From assembly GCF_018991925.1 (NCBI RefSeq), contig NW_024748870.1:4169436-4233435 (forward strand): a stretch of DNA of 64,000 nt, read 5' to 3'. Below are positions 56,716 through 64,000 of the stretch, piece after piece. The DNA is from Homarus americanus (lineage: Eukaryota > Arthropoda > Malacostraca > Decapoda > Nephropidae). A program made the position numbers and the translations under genes. Position 1 is the stretch's first letter. Every line of letters starts with the position of its first letter. The notes beneath the pieces were generated by a model that searched no databases, was not told the DNA's origin, and saw nothing but the letters and a program-made list of their open reading frames with translations.

Positions 56716-56872
56716 TGATAAAATCACACGGGAAAATGGAAAACAACGGAGTACCTTAGCTTTCGTCTTTATTCAAGACATCTTCAGTTGCCTCTGAAGA
56801 TCTGAATAAAGACGAAAGCTAAGGTACTCCGTTGTTTTCCATTTTCCCTGATTTATCTTAAGATGGATTTCA

Positions 56873-56950
<78 letters not shown>
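56640..56950. repeat. Fold-back repeat flanked by TA tracts, crustin-like intron 1
   Basis: A (CA)n/(TA)n tract (about 56675-56715) is followed by an inverted repeat (left arm 56717-56786, right arm 56793-56857, loop about 6 nt) and a (TA)n tract (about 56876-56944). The inner arms are nearly perfect (GGGAAAATGGAAAACAACGG and onward). Confidence 0.9.
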
Positions 56951-57105
56951 GTGTAATATATTGGAAAATAATTGGGTATCTTCCAGGGTAATATAGATAA
57001 GTCAACAAAACGGCTGAGTGTAAATAAAGAATGAGGTGAGAATTACACTAAGGTAACAAACCATGATTATGGATTGACTGGTCAGGTGTAGCTGGACTGA
57101 GATAC

Positions 57106-57150
57106 CTGCACCAACGGTTGTCTTGCTGGGCCTTCCACACCGCTTATATA
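57106..57150 (-). promoter_or_regulatory. Candidate TATA promoter and 5' UTR exon of the crustin-like gene
   Basis: TATATAAG lies at 57143-57150 on the minus strand, about 30 bp upstream of a likely start near 57118. A GCAG|GTATCT donor follows at 57106, which would splice a short untranslated exon to the exon at 56454. No other ATG precedes the coding start in such an mRNA. This is inferred from motifs only. Confidence 0.4.
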
Positions 57151-57352
57151 CAGCGTTTGACCCTCCCTCCCTCCCTTCCTCCCTCACACCTCCCTTTCTC
57201 CTTCACACCGCCTCCCCTTCTTCCCTCACACCACTCTCCCTCTCTCCCTCCCTCCCTCCCTCACCCCGTGTGTGTGTGTTGTGTGGAGGAGGGCGGGAGT
57301 GAGGTCCTCACGATAGTGTGTTTGCCTGACCTGACATAAGTCATGAATAATC

Positions 57353-57395
<43 letters not shown>
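57150..57395. repeat. CT-rich tract and (CA)n microsatellite upstream of the crustin-like gene
   Basis: CCCTCCCTCC-type sequence lies at 57160-57265, directly upstream of the TATA box in the minus-strand sense. A (CA)n tract lies at about 57355-57392. Confidence 0.9.
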
Positions 57396-58440
57396 ATGGA
57401 GAATTAACTAAACATCTCTGTACAAATTGTTGGTATTGTTCCCAGATTTACCGAGTGACAGAAGGACGTTATAGAGTATTTTTGTTCCAGTCTTAACCAA
57501 GTGAAATTAATATACCACGTGAATTTATATTTAAAATTGTACAGTATGTTTTAGCTTCACAAATAACACCTGGGCACAAGTAATTAACACCTATCAGGTA
57601 ACGCCTCCTTATCCTCGCATAACAAATCAACAAATTAAGATGTAACTTTTCCCGTAAATTTATCCAATAAAGGTTAGTGATCTATTTTAATCGGTATTTT
57701 GAGTCTCGTAAATTTCACCGACGAGTCAAATATTACACTGAGGTCAATTTTCTATGTTCAATACTTTGTGAAACCTTGGCAGTAGGCCTATAAAGTTTAT
57801 AAACAAAAATACGTCCAAGTTTGGTGGTCACAGTAAGAGTACAGAAGGCTTACTGGTAACAAAATTGACAACCTAGGATTTTAAACAACTAACAAAACAT
57901 AACCCAAATAAATTTTACACCAAAGTTAACAACAAGGACAAAGTAAGTGTTACATATACAGGCATATCAGAGAATACATCTAACAACGAAAAAATCGTCT
58001 TCAATTCCTGCAACTTGAGCTGGGGGAAATTTTATGACACAAATATTGTTATAACTGGATACTCGTGACTCGGTATAAAAGAACCGGCTACGTACCCTTA
58101 ACAGAGGATCAATCCGGGTAACAAAAACACAACAATAAATCAGAATAAATTCTAAAAAGCGTCGACAACACAAAAATCGTATAATGGTAATAGTAGTCTG
58201 TAGTGTCATCATAACAAACACTGCCCCACACTTCGCGGAGAGGGAATAAAAAACAATAATATACCACTAAACGATAACTATAACACCACAATAACAATAA
58301 TAACAACAAAAGTCAAGATAGGAGACAGGCGCTGCAGAGGAAAAGTAGGAAAAGAATATAACCAAAAGAACAGTGTTATGAAGGTTCCAGGAACTTGAGG
58401 AGGGTGGGAAGACCTTTGACGTTATTGTGAGGCGGATCAC
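57396..58440. other. No feature recognised
   Basis: AT-rich sequence without a recognisable gene. Minus-strand open frames at 57967-58309 overlap each other and show no domain. Confidence 0.5.
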
Positions 58441-58445
58441 TCACT

Positions 58446-59035
58446 CAAAGTTGCCAACTGTTATTTTTCATTCCCAAATTGGCATAAATTTGGTAATGAG
58501 GAATAGTGATTTGGTATTCTGGTAATGGAGACGGCCAAATTTGGTAATAAGCATATCTGATATCTTAATCAGTGATTCTCTCAAGAAATCAGATCTACAG
58601 CTGGTATTTCCAGTAAGTTGTCAGTATTCAGTCATGGCTATCGACCACAATCGACATAATAAAGTGTAAATGAAAAGTTAAGGCTAGACCGCTAGAGTTG
58701 ATGAGGAAAGTGATTAATGCTGAGAATTGTTGTCTGCTGGTTGATGAGTCAACTGACATATCTAGTGAGAAAAACTTAATGTGTGTGTGTTAAAGATTTT
58801 TTTACAAGACCATTGGACAAGTGGTAACTGTATTCTTGGGACTGTTACCAGTCAGTGAATCTACAGGTGAAGCATTATTTACGGCTACTTGTGATCTCCT
58901 CATTAACAGTGGGTGTATAGAAACATTTTATTTGGTAGATATTATTCTTTTAGGAAATTTGGTAATAAAACTCTGAATTGGGTAATAATTTCTGGCAGAT
59001 TTGGTACTCACCCACTCACAAGGGCTGGCAACCTG
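58446..59035 (+). mobile_element. hAT (Charlie/Buster-type) transposon remnant
   Basis: A plus-strand fragment near 58.73-58.90 kb reads LLVDESTDISSEKNLMCVC, a stop, then FFYKTIGQVVTVFLGLLPVS and ESTGEALFTATCDLL. These match the hAT transposase block that starts with the DESTD motif. The segment is bounded by short inverted ends (AAGTTGCCAAC and the complement of GGCTGGCAACCT). Flanks share TCACTC, a weak duplication. Repeated ATTTGGTAAT motifs lie near both ends. Confidence 0.65.
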
Positions 59036-59477
59036 CCTCACTCCCTGGGGCCAAAATCTAGGAAAGCGGCAAGACAATAAAAAGGGGATTGGTTAAAACC
59101 AGAGTAAGTTCGTTTGAACTTCACTGTATTAATGTCACTTCTGTATTTTTTGTACTTTATCAATAAATATGTAATGTGCGTAATTATACATACAGTATCC
59201 ACATTTAACAAAGTTTTACGAAGAGAACGAGAGTGAGGTAATAAGAAAGAAAATAGTTACATTACACTAAGTGAACTTTTCCTAGAATATTAAGTAACAC
59301 AGCTTCCAATTGTCCAAGTTACACAACCGAAGAAACCAAATCGCCTGGGGCAGTGCAATCGGTGTTTGGGCTCTCACACTTATTATGAGGCAATAGGTCG
59401 TTCATAATTCCATGGTTCAAACTACAGAATATTAATAAGCACTTCCAAGGACATCACTCTACAATGTGCATGCAGTA

Positions 59478-59711
59478 TGTGGATATGTGGATGCCCATCC
59501 CACTAGACGCCACAGCCTTAAGTTAAATAAGGTATCAGCGTGTCCCAATAGTGAAGGGTATAAATACTTGCCCCTGTGTAGATCTCAGTTTGGGTTACAT
59601 GGACCTCGATTTTCTTCATATATATATATACCCTTCACTATTGGGACACGCTGATACCTTATTTAACTTAAGGCTGTGGCGTCTAGTGGGATGGGCATCC
59701 ACATATCCACA
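59478..59711. repeat. Perfect 85-bp inverted repeat
   Basis: Arms at 59478-59562 and 59627-59711 are perfectly complementary by hand comparison, separated by 64 nt that end in a TATATATATA run. The arm begins TGTGGATATGTGGATGCCCA. It has no transposon-like ends. Confidence 0.95.
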
Positions 59712-59714
59712 GTT

Positions 59715-60880
59715 ATGTTATTACAGTACTGTACTGCATTTCAACAACTAAGGTCTTTAAGTGTATAACAAGGTTATTAAAAGAATATTACATCAACACT
59801 AAAAAGAAATGAAACCGAACTCTCTCTGTTGAAAATCAGACGTAAGTCTGGTTGTCACCGAGATGATTGACATTTACTGTAAAGTATTATATGTAAGTAA
59901 CCACAGAATTTGACTTATGAATAAAAAGAAAACTGTATACTGTACAATAAAGATAAAAATAAGAACAAGTAAGTGTAGGAGTATATTGTGTGTGGAAGAC
60001 GAATGTTTATCTGGGAGCAGCTGGGAGAGGGGCGCCTCCCTCCCCTCTCTCCCACAAGATTCCTTTAACACTTTATGCAATTCCGCCACAATTCTCATAA
60101 AATTTAGGATCATTTGGTGCCAGGTCGATTAAATATTATCCGAAGAGAATCGGCTTTCCTGAAAAATGAATTCCACACTGAACATGAAGCATTTCATACT
60201 CATTTGTTTACAAAGAGTAAACAGTTGATTGGCTTACAACAATGTCTGTCTTCAACACTTAGTAAATTAGTACAGTACAGATGTGTATTATCATCACTTA
60301 ATAAATAATATTGCAGTGTATTTATCACCACTTAAGTAATATTGTAGTGTAAAATATTATGTACCTGCATATACCCTGGTTTATTCATTAATCATTTGTG
60401 TATATTTACAAGTAGCCAAACTGAGTCTGCATATAACACTCAAAGGTAGTGAATAAAATTTTTAAGAAGGTATCTTCATATCAAATACACAGTGTGTTAT
60501 AGTGACCCCTGGTGTAAGCTGGTCTACTGAAAGTTCTCACAAATGCATCTTGAGTAAATAACCTTCTGATACAGCTTATTGTTTTATTTTCCAAGTCATA
60601 TTACAAATTACATACAGTATTTTATTTTGTCTCTTTTAGTGAAGATGTTATATTAATCTTGATGAACCATAAACCATAAGACCAATCATAGGGGAATAAA
60701 ATACTGAATCAATAAATAAATAAACCTGACAAATGTAGCAACACCTGATCAGCCCCAGCTTGCTTTCATACTCAAGTGTCTTAGTTCTCAGTAGGCCTAT
60801 AGCAAATCTGATTAAACCACTGTACAGTATTCAGTAAGTGCTGTTCATTTCATATGAATTTTTTTTTTAAATCTTCATTT
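59715..60880. other. No feature recognised
   Basis: AT-rich sequence with scattered short open frames on both strands (for example 59874-60308). None shows a domain, a splice-consistent exon or a repeat. Confidence 0.5.
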
Positions 60881-60884
60881 TTTT

Positions 60885-60985
60885 TTCTGGTGACCAGAGC
60901 ATCTCGGTCTGAAAAAAGCGAATTCCGATATATTGAGGTCCGATTTATCGAGGTTCGATTTATCGAGGTTTTACTGTATTAAAAA
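60885..60985. mobile_element. Tigger-like terminal fragment
   Basis: CCGATTTATCGAGGTTCGAT is repeated and ends CGAGGTTTTACTGTA, typical of the end of a Tigger/pogo-type element. No matching opposite end was found. Confidence 0.45.
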
Positions 60986-61532
60986 AAATGTGACACTGTC
61001 AATACAGTGTACTTAATACAGTGCCAAACAAATTAATCTAATAAAACATTTTTTTCATATACTGTGTATACAGTAAACTGTGCACTGTACAGTGTGCATA
61101 AAATGTATGAAACATTTTGAAATGCATTTCAATGCTTAGGAAAAAGTATGAAACTTAAGCATGGCCTCAAGAGTTTAGTGTCATAATTTTCCCAAATCAG
61201 GCACTACTAATTGGCAATTTAAAGCAATTCTTTTGTTCATCTTATTTAATCACAGAGGATAAAGGCACCTTTTTTTTTCCTAAACAGGTACAGTACAGTA
61301 CATGATTTGGCATGATACTGTAGATAGTGTACAGTAACTACCGGTAACACAAATTTCTCATAAAACAATTAACTATTTAGGAAACACTTCACACTACAGT
61401 ACGTTTTCGTCATAATGCAATTAATTAGCAGCCCTCACAAGCCCGCATCTTTCCTTCCATCATTCATTGTGTGTGACGTGATCTCTCTTTGCCTGTGTGT
61501 ATTTGTGCCAACCTTTCATTATTACGTTCGTA

Positions 61533-61690
61533 ATGACATCCAAGCGTTCTGCTGAACCTTTGTACTACACCAAAGAAAATACGAAACTTTTGAGACCAAG
61601 CTGGAAGTTATAAAACGTCATGAACATGGTGATGGTCCTACAATGATCGGGAAATATCTTGGTTTGGCAGCTTCTTTTGTCGCCCTGACT
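61533..61690 (+). pseudogene. Tigger/jerky-type transposase N-terminus, frameshifted
   Basis: ATG at 61533 gives MTSKRSAEPLYYTK. After a frame change, RKYETFETKLEVIKRHEHGD and GPTMIGKYLGLAASFVAL follow, a psq-type helix-turn-helix as in the N-terminus of jerky/CENP-B-like transposases. The rest of the protein is absent. Confidence 0.6.
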
Positions 61691-61699
61691 TCCCTCCCA

Positions 61700-62460
61700 T
61701 AAGGTAATGTATAAAAGTTATACAGTATTTTGTTAATGTTTTAGGTAGTAAATTACAGTACTGTTGTGTACTATTTATCATTAGTTAGGTAGGTTTTTTG
61801 TTGTTTGTGAACTGATTTCATGTTTTTGGTGTATGATCTTGGTGTTTTCTTGCCATTGAGACACGGACCCCTATTTTTCCCATATGTTCTTTTATTCGCG
61901 ATATGAAAAATCAATCAACGAAGGGGTTTTCTCAGGAACCTAACCCATTTGTATGGAGAGGATCAATGTTTAATTTTTTAACATGGCGTAGATGTATTCT
62001 GCGAACAATTAAATGGTAAACTTTTAAATTGGTACAGTATTCTCCCACTCTTCTTTACACATGCATTCCACAATTTCTTTTATTTCTTAGAAGGGAAATT
62101 TTATTCACTTTACATTTACGTTTAAAGTTTAGGGATGCATGTATATTGTGTTAAGTGAAGAGTACGGTATTTGTGTCATTTCAATACTGTCAAACAAGGA
62201 AAAGACTACATGATAATAGCAAGCTGCTGTAAATTAATTGTTCTCCAACTATGCTGTGGTCATTATCATGGTAGCCAATCACAAACCCACATGAAACGAC
62301 GTGGACAGCTATTATTTTATATACTGTATCCAAAATGAACAGACCATAGGAACTTGTCATGCAAGACTATCAAAATTATGTACATATTGCATTCTATGTA
62401 ACATGCAGCCTCTGATGTAGCACTTGGGTTGTTTTTGTCTTTAAGGATATGGTAATTAGA
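61700..62460. other. No gene recognised; possible decayed Tigger right part
   Basis: Around 61.86-61.98 kb the sequence (TTCGCGATATGAAAAATCAA, GGAACCTAACCC) resembles the terminal region of Tigger-type elements. It is too degraded to define. Confidence 0.3.
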
Positions 62461-63420
62461 GGTGCTGCAGCCAAATACCATTGTAAAGGACCTGGGACTT
62501 AGGGATAGAAATCCCTTACCAGGCTAATCAGGATCTTAATAAAGGAAAGTCAAGGACCATAGTTTTCCGAGGAATAACAAACAACCGTTTGAGATTGACA
62601 TCTCTTTACTACAATAATATAACAAAACTCCGACACCACTCAAAAAACATTAAATAAAAATTAAGGCAGTCAACAGTTCATGGAGTCAAACAATTAATGG
62701 AAGCAAACAATTAAAGGGAGCAAACAATTAATGGGAGTCAGCAATTAATAGAATCAAACAATTAATGGGAGTCAACAACTGATAGAATCAAACAATGAAC
62801 AAATATTTCCTACGGCAGTGGCCCTGGGGGAAGGTTCTGGAACACGGTGATGCACACTCAGGGTAGGGAAGCGTCCGTTCAACTCCACACTCGAGCGACG
62901 TCTTGAAATGGCAGGAGAACACAGGGACACAGACGGAATGAGATGAGCTGGCAGTCGTGGTATGCGGTAGTGGTAGATGACCAGAGAATTGACAGTCGAT
63001 AGGTGAAGGTCTGGGAACACAGCCCATGAGTCCAGGACCTATGATGAGATCACAGCCAGTATTTGACGGACAGCCGGGTAGCTAGATAGTGACTGTATGG
63101 CGGCTGGGTTGAATCTGCCGGTGACCCAGATAGACACTGCCGTTCTCACCTCTGTCCAACCGCCCCAAGTGTCGTCTGCACCAGCAAACGAGGGAGTAAG
63201 CAGCGGTAACGAGCAGGAAGATCTTTTCCGCCCCTATAACCATAGATACTATATCCAGTAGTATACAACATTCACCTCCTGTTCTACAGATTGCTGGTTT
63301 GTGCTGCCCTGCACCTCTAGTTGAACCAGCAGTATATAAGTACCCATATTTAGTATGCTGTATCTGCACTGTCCCTATCATATTGTTAGACCTCTTGAAC
63401 CCATTTCAATTTTCATATAA
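62460..63420. other. Unassigned GC-richer block
   Basis: This block differs in composition from its AT-rich surroundings. It has direct repeats of AAACAATTAATGGGAGTCA type at 62690-62790 and minus-strand open frames at 62772-63027 and 63082-63381 without recognised domains. A minus-strand TATATA occurs near 63335. It may be an LTR or another insert, but I find no matching ends or target duplication. Confidence 0.25.
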
Positions 63421-64000
63421 AATAATGGTATGTACTTTATGAAAAAGTGGATCAGTTTATTTTTATTTTTTTATATATTTTTTTACAGTTGTGAATTATT
63501 TAATATATTGTGTACAGGATATCTAAATTGATTTTAAGAAAATGACAAATGATTGCAACATTTCTTCTTTTATTAAGAAGAGTTTAAACTTTTCTGTAAT
63601 TCTTGGCAGAATAGATCACAAAAATCAATAAATTAAAGTGTTAAGACTGATAACGACAGTGTGCTACTACATAGCACTATAACTACTGTATTAAGTACAG
63701 GTATATGAAAGTCTGTAATACTAGCTGACTCCCACTTTGGCATCTTCATCAGTTCCTATCAAAGCCCAATTTATCCATTATCCAGGGTCATGAAATCTAT
63801 CTGCCTTAATTTAATGAAAATAGTCTTCAAGGCTTTCAAATACTGTTACCCGAAATCAATGGGCAAGTTTCAATCACCAAGAACAGTATATGTGAACAAG
63901 ACAGCATTTAAAAATGGACTTCTGTCCTGAATTTTGTTTGAAAAATCTGGTAAGATATGTTAATACTGTAATTATAGTACATATCTCAGTGGCAAATGGA
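63420..64000. other. No feature recognised
   Basis: AT-rich sequence to the window end with no open frame or repeat of note. Confidence 0.5.

Noticed and set aside
62482..63380. Second solo LTR (TG...CA on the minus strand)
   Set aside because: Candidate ends can be drawn but the flanks (CCATT and TATTG) do not form a target duplication.
63082..63381. 99-residue minus-strand protein with a hydrophobic segment
   Set aside because: No recognisable domain, poor initiation support and no homologous features; could lie in an unrecognised mobile element.

Overview
This is a eukaryotic window, most likely from a decapod crustacean. Three things point there: a spliced 12-cysteine crustin-type (WAP domain) gene, many arthropod-type TTAGG/CCTAA tracts, and a LINE end of a kind that, from general knowledge, is common in decapod genomes. 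The DNA is AT-rich, full of microsatellites and minisatellites, and crowded with decayed transposons. There is one 100-base run of N at 2099-2198. I see no rRNA, functional tRNA, CRISPR or prokaryotic feature.

Layout. From 1 to about 22.1 kb I find no host protein gene. This part holds simple repeats, minisatellites, TTAGG-bearing repeat copies, a head-to-head SINE-like pair and a long fold-back next to a TA run (8.3-9.15 kb), a 5'-truncated LINE (10.9-11.8 kb), a second LINE scrap (18.9-19.2 kb) and one TATA-containing GC-rich block (15.8-16.1 kb). From 53,653 down to 22,718 on the minus strand lies one large gene, a puromycin-sensitive aminopeptidase (M1 zinc metallopeptidase, NPEPPS/PSA). 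I could place 16 constitutive coding exons, all in compatible phase, giving 883 residues. Its introns are packed with repeats: a 2.3-kb minisatellite, a 17-bp minisatellite split by a probable solo LTR, a Tigger element, a Tc1-like element with a nested MITE, a hAT remnant, a fold-back MITE with internal TTAGG repeats, and 32-, 21- and 53-bp satellites. At 57.1-55.7 kb on the minus strand is a compact 91-residue crustin-like gene. From 57.3 kb to the end there are hAT and Tigger remnants, a perfect 85-bp inverted repeat and otherwise unremarkable AT-rich DNA.

Most notable result. PSA exon 4 is present twice (41025-41175 and 43276-43426). Both copies are exactly 151 nt, open, in the same phase and flanked by AG and GT splice signals, yet they differ at half their residues. 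Because 151 is not a multiple of three, only one copy can be used per mRNA. Between the copies lies an intronic 16-mer that is perfectly complementary to a sequence just upstream of the 3' splice site of one copy. It is also complementary over 13 nt to the 5' splice site of the other copy. This is the geometry expected of competing RNA structures that enforce mutually exclusive splicing. The alternative copy replaces the glutamate that, in M1 aminopeptidases, helps hold the substrate's N-terminal amine, so exon choice would be expected to change catalysis. A second switch may exist at the N-terminus: a spliced upstream start would add a hydrophobic leader, while an internal ATG in a strong context gives the usual cytosolic start.

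All coordinates and alignments were worked out by hand. Identity counts are hand counts.
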